Below are positions 16,159 to 24,964 of a stretch of 58,200 bases of DNA, piece by piece. The translations under genes were made by a program, and so were the position numbers. Position 1 is the first letter of the stretch; every line of letters begins with the position of its first letter. A model generated the notes under the pieces. The model did no database searches. It was not told the origin of the DNA and worked only from the letters and a program-made list of their open reading frames with translations. This stretch comes from Chloroflexota bacterium (GTDB lineage Bacteria > Chloroflexota > Anaerolineae > J036 > Brachytrichaceae), in assembly GCA_025354985.1 (NCBI GenBank), contig JANXLU010000046.1:1-58200 (forward strand). Reading direction: 5' to 3'.

Positions 16159-17496
16159 TCACGACCACAGTCGGTCCCAGCTCCGGACGGTGTCCCACTG
16201 CGTGGTCGGGTCAAAGAAGCCCGGCTCCGCCGGTACCAAGTGCTCGCGCATCACATCTTCGTTGATCTCGAAGCCAAGCCCCGGCGACTCCGGGACCGCG
16301 ATGTATCCGTCCTGGATCACCGGCCCGCTGCGCCCGCGGATGCTGATAAAGTCACTCCAGAACGGCACCTCGGTAAAGTGATGCTCCAAGGCGATGAAGT
16401 TCTCGGTGGCCGCCGCGCAGTGCACCGCTGCCATCGTGCTTATCGGCGTCCCGGCCATGTGGATGGCCATGCTCACCCCATAGCCCTCGGCCAGGTCGCC
16501 GATCTTCTTGGTCTCCAATATCCCGCCGCTCGATGCGATATCCGGGTGAATGATGTTTACCGCGCGCTGTTCCAGCAGCGGCATAAAGCCCTCTTTCAGG
16601 AATATGTCTTCGCCGGTGCACACCGGGGTCTGCAGCGCACGCTCAAGCTGCACCCACTGGTCGGTGTATTCCCACGGCACCAGGTCTTCCAGCCACGCCA
16701 GGTTGTATGACTCCAGGGCCTGACCCAACCGCATGCACTCATCGATCCCAATATGGCCAAAGTGATCGGCCGCGATCGGCACCTCGTCGCCCACCTCCGC
16801 GCGCACATCCGCCACATATTCGCAGATCAGGTCAATGCCCTTTTGGGTCAGCCGGACATGGGTAAACGGGTGCTTGATCCCGTGGATGTTCAGCATCCGA
16901 TCGAGACGGGTGCCGTCGTTTGTCTTTAGCATTCCCGCGGGCCAGCTCAGCGCGTTCTTGACCCCGATCAGGGGCTGAATCCCAACGTCCATCTTCAGCA
17001 TGGTGAAGCCCTTCTTCATCCGCCCCTTGAGCTTCTTGCCCATGGCCTTGCCGGTGGGCTCGTTTGGCGTGTCGCAATACATTCGAATCGAATCGCGAAA
17101 CTTGCCGCCCGCAAGCGCGTAGGCCGGCACGCCATAGGCCTTGCCCGCCAAATCCATCAGCGCCATTTCCACCCCGCACACGCCGCCGGCCTGACGCCCG
17201 TGGTGACCAAACTGCTTGATCTTCTTAAACAGCTTGTCCACGTTGCACGGGTTCTCACCGATGAGCTGCCGCTTCAGCGCAAGCGCGTACACACCGCTTG
17301 CGCCATCGCGGACTTCGCCGTAGCCCACCAATCCCTGATTGGTCTCAAGCCGGATGATTGGGAAGCGCCAGTTATCCCACCCAACCGTGGCGATGCGCAT
17401 GTCGGTGATCTTGAGGTCGCTTGGCCGCGATCCGGTGGAGATGTGGTCTTCGGGTGCGGGTGTTTGTTTAGTCGTTGGTTTGGTGTTTTTTTTCAT
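16159..17496 (-). CDS. Enolase-superfamily sugar-acid dehydratase (mandelate racemase/MLE type)
   Basis: A 445-residue protein whose ATG overlaps the stop of the SDR gene. The barrel shows FTMLKMDVG (general-base Lys), PIAADHFGH (metal-binding Asp), WLEDLVPWE and TGEDIF (metal Glu residues), and SMAIHMAGTP (His). This is the ligand set of mandelate racemase/muconate lactonizing enzymes that dehydrate sugar acids. The N-terminus has a low-complexity Lys/Thr-rich stretch of about 25 residues that is probably disordered. Third gene of a coupled operon with a mannonate-dehydratase homologue and an SDR enzyme, so a hexuronate- or aldonate-breakdown role is likely. Exact substrate unknown. Confidence 0.88.
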   Translation of the reverse strand: MKKNTKPTTKQTPAPEDHISTGSRPSDLKITDMRIATVGWDNWRFPIIRLETNQGLVGYGEVRDGASGVYALALKRQLIGENPCNVDKLFKKIKQFGHHGRQAGGVCGVEMALMDLAGKAYGVPAYALAGGKFRDSIRMYCDTPNEPTGKAMGKKLKGRMKKGFTMLKMDVGIQPLIGVKNALSWPAGMLKTNDGTRLDRMLNIHGIKHPFTHVRLTQKGIDLICEYVADVRAEVGDEVPIAADHFGHIGIDECMRLGQALESYNLAWLEDLVPWEYTDQWVQLERALQTPVCTGEDIFLKEGFMPLLEQRAVNIIHPDIASSGGILETKKIGDLAEGYGVSMAIHMAGTPISTMAAVHCAAATENFIALEHHFTEVPFWSDFISIRGRSGPVIQDGYIAVPESPGLGFEINEDVMREHLVPAEPGFFDPTTQWDTVRSWDRLWS

Positions 17497-18323
17497 GGCA
17501 GATCGTGTTTCCAGCCAAGCAAGCGTTCGGCCTTGGATGAATCAAAGAAGCTCTTGTGACCGCTGAGGTCGCCGGTGACGGGAACGTCGGGCCAGTGTTT
17601 GGCGGCAAGCTCAACCGAGGGCGTTTGGGAAATACTGTCGGGCCCGATGATGTAGAAAGCCTCATGGCCGCGAAAGCTGGCCGTCACAGATTGCAGACAC
17701 GAGCGGGCAGCCGCGTTGATCTCGGTATAGCCCCACAGCTGGCGCACGCTCATATCGCCCATCTGCGTCGCGCGCGCCCGGGCGGTGGCGGCATCGGGCA
17801 CCACCATGTGAAAGCGCAGCGTGCTGATGGTCATGCGTTCATATCGGCGGGCAAACGAATCCGCCTGCTGTTCGCAAATCCATTTGCTCAGGCTGTACGG
17901 ATCCTCGTTATAGGTTCTGTGCGTTTCGTTTAGCGGGAAGAAGTCAAAATGTGGCTTGCGGCTAAAGGCCAGGCCGGTGGCGTTTACGCTGCTGGCCAGG
18001 CAAACCCGCATGATATTGAGCCGCGCCGCCGCGCTAAGCGCGTTATAGCTGCCGGTCACGTTGTTGTTGTGCACCACGTGATCGGGGTAGCCAAAGGGCG
18101 AAATGATCGCCCCCAGATGGATCAGCGCCTGGCAACCCCACAGGGCGCGCTCGAAATCGTCATAGTTTGTGGTGTTCGCCTGCACGTGCGTGATTGCGTC
18201 TTCGGCCGCGTCCACGGGCACCGGGGTCTGGTCGATGTTCACCACGGTGTGCCCCTGAGCCACCGCGAGCGCGGCGGTCACGTGGCCAATCCGCCCGCGC
18301 CCGCCCGTTATGGCGATCCTCAT
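17493..18323 (-). CDS. NAD-dependent epimerase/dehydratase (uronate-dehydrogenase-like SDR)
   Basis: A 276-residue extended short-chain dehydrogenase. It has the nucleotide motif [11 protein letters not shown] at the N-terminus, the Ser of LASSVNATG, and the catalytic pair in YSLSKW (YxxxK). Length and the [15 protein letters not shown] region resemble uronate dehydrogenases and related sugar oxidoreductases. Both ends overlap neighbours by 4 bases (ATGA), so it is translated with the mannonate-dehydratase homologue and the enolase-type dehydratase. It probably oxidises or reduces a sugar (acid) in the same pathway. Confidence 0.85.
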   Translation of the reverse strand: MRIAITGGRGRIGHVTAALAVAQGHTVVNIDQTPVPVDAAEDAITHVQANTTNYDDFERALWGCQALIHLGAIISPFGYPDHVVHNNNVTGSYNALSAAARLNIMRVCLASSVNATGLAFSRKPHFDFFPLNETHRTYNEDPYSLSKWICEQQADSFARRYERMTISTLRFHMVVPDAATARARATQMGDMSVRQLWGYTEINAAARSCLQSVTASFRGHEAFYIIGPDSISQTPSVELAAKHWPDVPVTGDLSGHKSFFDSSKAERLLGWKHDLP

Positions 18324-19291
18324 GCATACACCGCCTGGCGCAGGCCGCGAATGTATCCTATCGCATACAACCGCCCAAATGCCGAATATCCGGCGTTGTC
18401 GTTGCTGTCGCCTTCCACGGTGGGCACGTGATCGGGGCGGAGCACGCCCTCAAAGCCAATATCTTTGTAGGCTTTCATACACGCCAACATGTCCGTCTTG
18501 CCGTCATCATGCCACGTCTCCTCAAACTTTTCCGCCGTGCCGCGCACATCCCGAAAGTGGACAAAGCTGATCGCCTTCTGCGCGCCAAATTTGCGAATGA
18601 CGGCGGGCAGGTCGTCGGTCATCAGCGTGAAGTTCCCCTGGCACAGCGTGATCGAGTTGTATGCGCTGGGCGCCAGATCCAGCAAGCGCTGGTAGTTCTC
18701 CACGCTGCGCATGATCCGACCCACGCCGCGGATGGGCGAGAGCGGCGGGTCATCCGGGTGCATGGAGAGCTTCACCCCGGCCTTTTCGGCGACCGGCAGC
18801 ACCCGCTGCAGAAAGTGCGTCAGCGTCTCCCACAGCTTCTCCTCGCTGATGGCCCCACCCTCGACGGGCGGCGCGTTTAGCATGGCGCTGTGGTCATAGC
18901 TGGTCACCATCGAGCCGCCGCGACTGGGCGTGGTTGTGCTGGTGCGCATCCAGTTCATGCTGCACATCCATTCATAGCAATATACCGGGATGCCCAGCCG
19001 ACCCATGTTCTCAACCAGGGTGCACACCGTGTCGATTTCCTCCTCGCCACCGGGCAACCCGCGCTTGGCTTTTTCAAGGGGTGGCCGGCTCTCAATCACC
19101 ACGAGCTTGAAGCCGGCATCTTCATAACGCTTCTTTGTTCGCAACAGCGGCATGTAATCCCACGGCTGATCGGTGCCATTGGTTGGATCGTTAAACGGCA
19201 GACCACCCACGACGTAATCAACCCCGCACTGTTTGGCGAGTTTCCACACCCGCGACGGGGTGGTCGGCAACACTTCGGCTATTTGAATCAT
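18320..19291 (-). CDS. Mannonate dehydratase-like protein (UxuA family), copy 1
   Basis: A 323-residue TIM-barrel protein. It shows family-like stretches [12 protein letters not shown] (His/Asp metal-side), [23 protein letters not shown] and the C-terminal [11 protein letters not shown], matching the UxuA pattern of H-P-D-D-P, C-x-G, H-x-R-D and D-H. UxuA turns D-mannonate into 2-keto-3-deoxygluconate during glucuronate breakdown; E. coli UxuA is about 394 residues, so this is a shorter form. First gene of the minus-strand operon. A minus-strand TATCAT (19304 to 19299) ends 7 bases before the ATG, indicating a leaderless start next to the shared operator. Confidence 0.85.
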   Translation of the reverse strand: MIQIAEVLPTTPSRVWKLAKQCGVDYVVGGLPFNDPTNGTDQPWDYMPLLRTKKRYEDAGFKLVVIESRPPLEKAKRGLPGGEEEIDTVCTLVENMGRLGIPVYCYEWMCSMNWMRTSTTTPSRGGSMVTSYDHSAMLNAPPVEGGAISEEKLWETLTHFLQRVLPVAEKAGVKLSMHPDDPPLSPIRGVGRIMRSVENYQRLLDLAPSAYNSITLCQGNFTLMTDDLPAVIRKFGAQKAISFVHFRDVRGTAEKFEETWHDDGKTDMLACMKAYKDIGFEGVLRPDHVPTVEGDSNDNAGYSAFGRLYAIGYIRGLRQAVYA

Positions 19292-19298
19292 GTCGTAT

Positions 19299-19335
19299 AT
19301 GATAGCTTGACAACAACTTGTTGCGAGACTACACT
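19299..19335. promoter_or_regulatory. Divergent promoters with palindromic operator candidate
   Basis: Plus strand: TTGACA (19307-19312), 17-base spacer, TACACT (19330-19335), a near-consensus sigma-70 promoter facing the ABC importer. Minus strand: TATCAT (19304 to 19299) facing the mannonate-dehydratase operon. The exact palindrome CAACAA-C-TTGTTG (19311-19323) lies in the plus-strand spacer and directly upstream of the minus-strand -10, so one bound repressor could block both. Its size fits a LacI- or GntR-type site; no such regulator gene is in the window. Confidence 0.6.
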
Positions 19336-19347
19336 CCTTGTTTGCGA

Positions 19348-19530
19348 ATGAAGATCACCAGGTTGTACCGTACCTTTATTCAGGCGCTGCCTGGCGCAAC
19401 CATGTGCACGATTGGTGCGCCAAACAGCGCATATCGCGCCCGGCCCGGCACGCCAATTGCCATTAGCATTGATGAATCCCGCCTGTATTTGTTTGATGAT
19501 GGATCGGGCAGGGCAATTGCAGAAGCATAA
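19348..19530 (+). pseudogene. C-terminal fragment resembling a sugar ABC transporter ATPase (TOBE end)
   Basis: A 60-codon open frame in the leader of the ABC importer. Its second half, ARPGTPIAISIDESRLYLFD then DGSGRAIAEA, looks like the end of MsmK/UgpC-type ATPases (PGxPI.L.ID..RLYLFD..SG.AI). Nothing upstream encodes the rest of the ATPase, and the frame begins only about 6 bases after the predicted transcription start, without a ribosome site. Most likely a remnant left when the ATPase gene was deleted or moved; expression as a free small protein cannot be excluded. Confidence 0.5.
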
Positions 19531-19597
19531 AACAGAACAATAATCCAAACCTTACACCCAACGCATAAAAAAACCAAAGAGACAGGGGAGATAAATT

Positions 19598-20962
19598 ATG
19601 AGCAATCAAAACCATGAGAGTCGTTTCGTAAAAGTTATCGGCGCATTGGCGCTGCTGGCCGCGTGCACCGCACCCGCCACGCCGCCCGCGGCCGCGCCAA
19701 CCGCCGCGCCCAAGGCGGCCGAGCCAACCAAGGCGCCCGCACCGGCCCAGGTCGCCGGCGGCGGCATCACCTACTGGGGCGGATTGATCTTCTCCGACGA
19801 GGCCAACAAAATGCTTGAAGATCGCGTCAAGGCATGGGGCGCGGCCAAAAACGTCCCGGTCACTGTGGTCATGATCAATCAGAACGAAACCACTCAGAAG
19901 GTGTCGGCGGCCATCGAGGCCGGCAACATGCCGGATGCCCTGGATATGGGTCGTGACCTGATGTTGCTGCTCAGCAAGAACAGCCGACTTGAGCCGCTTG
20001 ACGATTTGTTCAAGTCGGTGGGGGATGCCCATGGCGGCTGGATGGACTCGACCAAGCTGGCCACCGATGCCAAGGACTTTGGCGGAAAGATCTATGGCGT
20101 GCCTTTTGGCCAAAGCGGCAACCTGCTAAACCGCCGCGATGACGTATTGAGCAAGGCCGGTTACAAAGACGCCCCCAAGACCTGGGACGAGCTTGTTGAA
20201 ATGAGCAAGAAGGTAAACGCCCCGCCCAAGCTGTTTGCCATGGGTTTTGCCCTGAGCAATGTAGGTGATGCCAACGTCCAGGTGGAGGTGCTCCGCTCCT
20301 TTGGTGGGCGGATCGCCGATGACGCGGGCAAAACCTGCACGATCGACACCCCGGAGACGCGCACGTATATGAAGTGGGTCACCGATGCGTTTGGCGCCAA
20401 CCTGTTCCCTGCAGGTGTGACCACCTGGGATGGCGCGGGAGACAACAACGCCTACCAGTCCGGTCAGGCCGTGTTTATCGCCAACCCCGGTAGTGTTTAC
20501 TTGAATATATTGAAGAACGATGCCGAGCTGGCCAAGGGCAGCAAATACAGCGCGCTGCCGGGCGGCCCCAAGCTGCGGACCGCGCCAACCGGTCTGAATT
20601 ACCGCGTCATCCCTGTCAGCAGCAAGAACAAGGAATTGGCCAAGGATCTGATCGCGTTTATGGCCGATGACAAGTTTATGGCCGACTACTATTCAAAAGC
20701 GATCTATGGCCCGGTCGCCAAGAACCAGATGACCGCGCCGATATTCAAGGACAGCGTGTTGCATGCCGGGTTGCTTGATCTCTCGCTAAACGGCACCCCG
20801 CCAAACTATCCCGACAAGGACAATATCGCCATTGCCGAGGTCAACAACAACTTCCTGATCCCCAAGATGGTTCAACGGGTCGTGGTGGACAAGAAGAGTA
20901 TCGAAGACGCCATCAAGGAAGCCCAGACAAGCTGCCAGCAGGTTTACGATAAATATAAATAG
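19598..20962 (+). CDS. Sugar ABC transporter substrate-binding lipoprotein
   Basis: A 454-residue family-1 extracellular solute-binding protein. AGGGGAG lies 7 bases before the ATG. The signal peptide ends at a lipobox (ALLAAC, Cys23), followed by an Ala/Pro linker (about 24-50) and the binding domain starting GGITYWGGLIFSDEANKM. Later segments NMPDALDMGRDLMLL, GKIYGVPFGQSGNLLNRRDD and KTWDELVEMSKKV are typical of sugar-binding proteins. It should capture a sugar or oligosaccharide outside the cell for the two permeases downstream. A strong hairpin follows the stop and may keep its expression above that of the permeases. Confidence 0.93.
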   Translation: MSNQNHESRFVKVIGALALLAACTAPATPPAAAPTAAPKAAEPTKAPAPAQVAGGGITYWGGLIFSDEANKMLEDRVKAWGAAKNVPVTVVMINQNETTQKVSAAIEAGNMPDALDMGRDLMLLLSKNSRLEPLDDLFKSVGDAHGGWMDSTKLATDAKDFGGKIYGVPFGQSGNLLNRRDDVLSKAGYKDAPKTWDELVEMSKKVNAPPKLFAMGFALSNVGDANVQVEVLRSFGGRIADDAGKTCTIDTPETRTYMKWVTDAFGANLFPAGVTTWDGAGDNNAYQSGQAVFIANPGSVYLNILKNDAELAKGSKYSALPGGPKLRTAPTGLNYRVIPVSSKNKELAKDLIAFMADDKFMADYYSKAIYGPVAKNQMTAPIFKDSVLHAGLLDLSLNGTPPNYPDKDNIAIAEVNNNFLIPKMVQRVVVDKKSIEDAIKEAQTSCQQVYDKYK

Positions 20963-20988
20963 CCCGGCCACCACGCTTCCGCATACGG

Positions 20989-21026
20989 CATGGAACATCG
21001 GCGCACTAGTGCGCCGGTGTTCCATG
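20989..21026 (+). terminator. Long inverted repeat between binding protein and permease genes
   Basis: A 38-base inverted repeat with 19-base arms (left arm starts CATGGAACATCGGCGCACT), no spacer and one T/G mismatch that still pairs as U-G in RNA. No run of T follows, so it is more likely an mRNA-stabilising or attenuating hairpin than a full terminator. Its place after the binding-protein gene is a common way to make more binding protein than permease. Confidence 0.7.
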
Positions 21027-21034
21027 CAAAAATT

Positions 21035-21904
21035 ATGACGCTTGCCGCCCGAAACGCCCGTCTTGGCCTTGCCTTGGTCGCGCCCGTGCTCCTGTGCCTG
21101 CTGGTGCTGGTTGTGTATCCGTTTGCGTTTGCGGTCTACATCAGCTTCACCGACCGCACCGTTGGGGCACAGGTGGTGAACTTTGTGGGCTTCAAGAACT
21201 TCGAATATATCTTCGCCCAGCTGAGTTTTCAGAAGAGCGTTCGAAATACGATCACCCTGGTGGTTGGTCTGCAATCGCTCAAACTGGTGCTTGGGTTGGG
21301 GTGCGCCTCGCTGCTGAACCAGGCAATTCGTGGGCGCACTGCGTTTCGTGCCCTGATTCTGCTGCCCTGGGCCATGCCCGCGTTTGTGGCCTACCTGTTG
21401 TGGAAGTTTATGTATGACCCCACCCAGGGTGGCGCGTTTAACATGATCCTTACGGGTCTGTTTGGCGTGCAGCTGGATTTCCTCAGCACCCGGGAGTTGG
21501 CGATGCCCAGCGTCATCGTGGCGTCGTTTTGGCGCGGATTTCCGTTCTGGGTTATTTCCTTTCTGGCAGGTATGCAGGGCATTTCCCCAGAGCTATATGA
21601 AGCCGCGGCCATGGACGGCGCGACGCCCTGGCAACGCTTTCGCAATGTCACCATCCCGGGCATCCGCCATGTGATCCTGGTCGTGGTGCTGCTGAGCACT
21701 ATCTGGACCACCAACGGGTTCGAAAATGTCTGGCTGCTCACGCAAGGCGGGCCCAGCGATGCGACCATGACCTTTCCGGTGCTCGCCTACTTTGGTCTGC
21801 AAAATCTGCGTCTGGGCGAGGCGTCCGCCGTTTCGGTGTCCATGCTGCCGGTCTTTGCCGTGCTTGCGGTGGTTGCCGTGCGCCTGTTGCAGCGTGAGGA
21901 CTAG
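21035..21904 (+). CDS. Sugar ABC transporter permease (MalF/UgpA type)
   Basis: A 289-residue inner-membrane protein beginning MTLAARNARLGLALVAPVLL, with about 6 membrane helices. The EAA loop (ELYEAAAMDGATPWQRFRNV) contacts the ATPase. The ATG at 21035 is chosen because the in-frame start 45 bases upstream lies inside the hairpin. It forms the membrane channel with the next permease. No ATPase gene is present; a shared MsmK-like ATPase encoded elsewhere would be needed. Confidence 0.92.
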   Translation: MTLAARNARLGLALVAPVLLCLLVLVVYPFAFAVYISFTDRTVGAQVVNFVGFKNFEYIFAQLSFQKSVRNTITLVVGLQSLKLVLGLGCASLLNQAIRGRTAFRALILLPWAMPAFVAYLLWKFMYDPTQGGAFNMILTGLFGVQLDFLSTRELAMPSVIVASFWRGFPFWVISFLAGMQGISPELYEAAAMDGATPWQRFRNVTIPGIRHVILVVVLLSTIWTTNGFENVWLLTQGGPSDATMTFPVLAYFGLQNLRLGEASAVSVSMLPVFAVLAVVAVRLLQRED

Positions 21905-21935
21905 CTCGCGGGCGCCTCATTTGGGCTTTTGATTT

Positions 21936-22769
21936 ATGGTCGCAAAACTGTCTCTCCCAAATCGCATCCTGGCCTATGGTTTGCTGATTCTGCTTGCCGC
22001 GTTCATCCTATTCCCAATTTACTTTATGGGTATCACCTCGCTGAAGAGCGTACGCGACATCTATCGGCTGCCATCGCTGCTCCCGGTGAACCCGACCACC
22101 CTAAACTATGTCCAGCTTGTCGACACTTGGAAGTTTCTCGATGCGATTCGCAACAGCGTGATCGTGGCCGGGCTCACCACGGTCATTTCAGTGTTTATCA
22201 GCAGCCTGGCCGCCTACAGCCTGGTACGCATGAAGTTTTTGTTGCGTGATTGGGCCGGGCGCCTGATCTTGTTCTCGTATCTCACGCCCTCGTCACTGTT
22301 GTTTATCCCGCTCGCGGTCATCATCGCCCAGCTTGGCCTGGCCGATACCCACCGCGGTCTGATCTTTGTGTATCTGACATTTGCCGCGCCGCTCAGTACC
22401 TGGCTGCTTATGGGTTACTTCCGCAGCATCCCGTTTGACTTGGATGAGCAGGCCATGGTCGATGGCGCCACGCGATTGGAGGCGTTGTTTCGCGTTGTGT
22501 TGCCAATCGCCACCCCGGGGTTGATCGCCTGCGCGGTCTTTACCTTTACCGGGGCCTGGAATGAACTCTTACTGGGTTTAATCTTTATCACCACGCCCGC
22601 GCTGCGCACCGTACCAGTGGCCATGTCCTACCTCATCACCGGCGACACCGTGCGCATGGGGCTCGTCATGGCCGCAGCAGTGGTATCTGCGCTGCCGGTC
22701 ATGGTGTTGTATTTCGTTGCCCAGCGCTTTGTGGTGCAAGGCCTGGGCGCAGGGAGTGTAAAAGCATAG
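21936..22769 (+). CDS. Sugar ABC transporter permease (MalG/UgpE type)
   Basis: A 277-residue partner permease with 6 membrane helices, starting VAKLSLPNRILAYGLLILLA. The EAA loop is LDEQAMVDGATRLEALFRVV. The segment FTGAWNELLLGLIFI is typical of MalG-type subunits. It follows the first permease by 31 bases and precedes the second mannonate-dehydratase homologue by 14, so all belong to one operon with the binding protein. Confidence 0.92.
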   Translation: MVAKLSLPNRILAYGLLILLAAFILFPIYFMGITSLKSVRDIYRLPSLLPVNPTTLNYVQLVDTWKFLDAIRNSVIVAGLTTVISVFISSLAAYSLVRMKFLLRDWAGRLILFSYLTPSSLLFIPLAVIIAQLGLADTHRGLIFVYLTFAAPLSTWLLMGYFRSIPFDLDEQAMVDGATRLEALFRVVLPIATPGLIACAVFTFTGAWNELLLGLIFITTPALRTVPVAMSYLITGDTVRMGLVMAAAVVSALPVMVLYFVAQRFVVQGLGAGSVKA

Positions 22770-22783
22770 ACAGCATAAATACC

Positions 22784-23779
22784 ATGATTGACATCAAACA
22801 ATTACCGATGCGCATTGGAATTGGTCAGGTGAATGAACTGACCGATGAGTTCCTAACGTTCGCCACCCAGCTGGGGTTGCAGGACGTTCAAATGAATCTC
22901 TACAATCTGCCCGAGGGCATGGCGGACACCGGGCGTCTGGAGTTTGAGTCCTTGCTGCGTCTGCGCTCACGCGCCGAAGAGCGCGGCTTGCGGTTGATCG
23001 CGATCGAGAACGTACCCATCCGTTTCTATGACCGGATCATGATGGGTGGCGAGGGTCGCGAGCGCCAGCTCGCGAACATGCAGGAGACCATCCGCAACAT
23101 GGGTCGCGCGGGCATCCCGGTCTTTGGCTATCACTTTATCGCCACCGGTGTTTGGCGCACTGGGTGGGACACGCCGGTGCGCGGCGGGGCGATCTCCAAT
23201 TCGTTTAAATATGAGCTGGCACGGCACGCACCGCTTGCGTATGACCGTGCGTATAGCGAAGACGAGATGTGGGAAAACTACGACTGGTATATGCAGCGGA
23301 TTCTTCCGGTGGCCGAGGAGTTTAATGTGCGCATGGCGCTTCACCCGGATGACCCGCCCGTCGCCAGCCTGGGTGGGGTTCCCCGCCTGTTTCGCAACTT
23401 TGAGAATTTCAAGCGCGCCATGGACAGCCATCCCAGCCCGATGCACGGGCTCGACTTCTGCCATGGTTGCTGGAGCGAGATGCGCGCGGGTGCCGGCGTG
23501 CTGGAGGCGATTGCCCACTTTGGCGGTCAGGGCCGGTTGTTCTATCTTCACATGCGTGACGTCCAGGGCGGTGGCGACACCTTTACTGAGTGCTTTATCG
23601 ATGAGGGCAACAGCAACATCCTCCATGTAATGCAAAAACTGCACGACGTCGGGTTTAACGGATTCATCATCGACGATCACGTTCCGCACCTGGTCAATGA
23701 CTCGCCATGGGGTCACCGTGGCCGGGCCTATGCCACCGGTTATCTGCGCGCGATGTTGGATGCCGTGGTCAAAAAATAG
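22784..23779 (+). CDS. Mannonate dehydratase-like protein (UxuA family), copy 2
   Basis: A 331-residue TIM-barrel enzyme sharing the copy-1 motif set: NVRMALHPDDPP, GLDFCHGCWSEM, LFYLHMRDVQG and IIDDHVPHL. It differs from copy 1 by having DFCHG rather than TLCQG and a GAISNSFKYELA segment. UxuA enzymes dehydrate D-mannonate to 2-keto-3-deoxygluconate. Its place at the end of the importer operon suggests that it acts on the imported sugar or its oxidation product. Whether the two copies have the same substrate is unclear. Confidence 0.85.
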   Translation: MIDIKQLPMRIGIGQVNELTDEFLTFATQLGLQDVQMNLYNLPEGMADTGRLEFESLLRLRSRAEERGLRLIAIENVPIRFYDRIMMGGEGRERQLANMQETIRNMGRAGIPVFGYHFIATGVWRTGWDTPVRGGAISNSFKYELARHAPLAYDRAYSEDEMWENYDWYMQRILPVAEEFNVRMALHPDDPPVASLGGVPRLFRNFENFKRAMDSHPSPMHGLDFCHGCWSEMRAGAGVLEAIAHFGGQGRLFYLHMRDVQGGGDTFTECFIDEGNSNILHVMQKLHDVGFNGFIIDDHVPHLVNDSPWGHRGRAYATGYLRAMLDAVVKK

Positions 23780-23781
23780 TC

Positions 23782-24222
23782 ATGAGTTGGAAAACGCTTG
23801 AAGCGCAACAACCCGAGCTGGCCACCTTTGGCGTCGCACGGCTGCATGGGAAGGTGTCATATCTGGCGACCATACGTGCGGATGGATCGCCACGTCTGCA
23901 CCCGATGACCCCGATCATCGGGGCCGGGCGCTTGTTTGTGTTTATGGAGCCCACGTCGCCCAAAGGGCTGGATTTGCAGCGCGATGGACGGTATGCCATT
24001 CAGTGTGCAGTGAGCGACAACTCGGGTGAAAGCGGAGAATTTGGCATTACCGGTCGCGCGCAGCTGACGTCCGGCGCTGAAACACGGCAGGTTGCCGTAG
24101 CGCACGCCACCTACCCGGTCGCTGACCGGTATGTCTTATATGAATTCGAAATTGCCAGTGCCTCGGCCACGACTTATCCCGATGGCAAGGCGCTGAGGAG
24201 GAATTGGAAGGTCGCAGTCTAG
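23782..24222 (+). CDS. Pyridoxamine 5'-phosphate oxidase-like (split-barrel flavin/F420) protein
   Basis: A 146-residue protein starting at the ATG 2 bases after the mannonate-dehydratase stop; an upstream in-frame extension lies inside that gene and is rejected. The fold shows GVARLHGKVSYLATIRADGSPRLHPMTPII, a typical PNPOx-like split-barrel entry with the RxDGSPR..P pattern, then KGLDLQRDGRYAIQ. Family members bind FMN, F420 or heme-like ligands and reduce small molecules. The link to sugar-acid breakdown is unclear and it may be a passenger in the operon. Confidence 0.8.
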   Translation: MSWKTLEAQQPELATFGVARLHGKVSYLATIRADGSPRLHPMTPIIGAGRLFVFMEPTSPKGLDLQRDGRYAIQCAVSDNSGESGEFGITGRAQLTSGAETRQVAVAHATYPVADRYVLYEFEIASASATTYPDGKALRRNWKVAV

Positions 24223-24388
24223 CAGGCGGGGACAACTTCACCCCGCTAGCAGGGTCGCTTCGTCCTTCGGCGCCGCTCAGGACCGCTCAGCGACCGAGTT
24301 ACGCAGCGTGGTCCAGTTTACGGGTCTTATACCTATACGCCAGATCACGTACGTATATAAGGTTCGTGAGCGGCGACATCGGTTGAAA
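24223..24388. other. Short gap between convergent genes
   Basis: 165 bases between the split-barrel gene and the CGNR gene, whose ends face each other. It contains a near-palindromic ACGTACGT (24348-24355) but no clear terminator hairpin with a T run, and no gene that I can support. Confidence 0.4.
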
Positions 24389-24961
24389 CTAGCCCCGCCT
24401 GCGCTCGTTATACGAGCGCATCTTCACGTGCACCCCGCAACTATCCATCGAGCACCACCGCCGGCTGTGGTTGCGACTGGTATCGAGAAACAACCAATCA
24501 CACATCGCACACGCCTTCACGCACGCCAGCTGATCTCCAGTGATCACGTGTGCCATCGACAGTGCCACCCGATCAAGGATCATGTCAAGTGTCCCACCGG
24601 TGTTGGATTGCCACTCAAAGCCCGAACTATGCTGTCGAAGGTGCTGTCTCGACCGGGCGGCGTTGATCGAAGAGGTGAACGCGGTCAGCAGGCTGTCCGG
24701 TATTGGCTGTCCACCATGCAGGAACGTAAAAAATGTGATGACTTCATCCCGAAGTTGCACCGCGCGCGTCACATCACGCTCCGTCAGACCGGCCGTTTCA
24801 GTCTGAGCGATGCCGGCCAGGCCAGCCCACTCCGCCAGTCTTCCCGGGGTTTCAAGCATCTCAATTCGTTTGCTCCGCGGCCACTGAATCGTGTTTGCAA
24901 AATCAAGACAGAGCTCACCCCCGCGAAACCTGAAAACCTTTGCGTAGGTTTTGTTGGTCAT
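24389..24961 (-). CDS. CGNR-type zinc-finger protein with ABATE domain (putative regulator)
   Basis: About 190 residues; start either the ATG at 24961 or the GTG at 24964. The N-terminal ABATE-like part reads GGELCLDFANTI, and the C-terminus carries CAMCDWLFLDTSRNHSRRWC followed by SMDSCG, the four-Cys zinc ribbon of CGNR proteins. The namesake CGNR is CGVH here, so two of the four residues differ. These proteins are thought to be transcription regulators. The start directly follows the stop of the cupredoxin lipoprotein gene, so the two are co-transcribed. Confidence 0.85.
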   Translation of the reverse strand: MTNKTYAKVFRFRGGELCLDFANTIQWPRSKRIEMLETPGRLAEWAGLAGIAQTETAGLTERDVTRAVQLRDEVITFFTFLHGGQPIPDSLLTAFTSSINAARSRQHLRQHSSGFEWQSNTGGTLDMILDRVALSMAHVITGDQLACVKACAMCDWLFLDTSRNHSRRWCSMDSCGVHVKMRSYNERRRG

Positions 24962-24964
24962 CAC

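Noticed and set aside
23707-23781. Upstream extension of the split-barrel protein
   Set aside because: It lies inside the mannonate-dehydratase gene; the ATG at 23782 begins the conserved fold.
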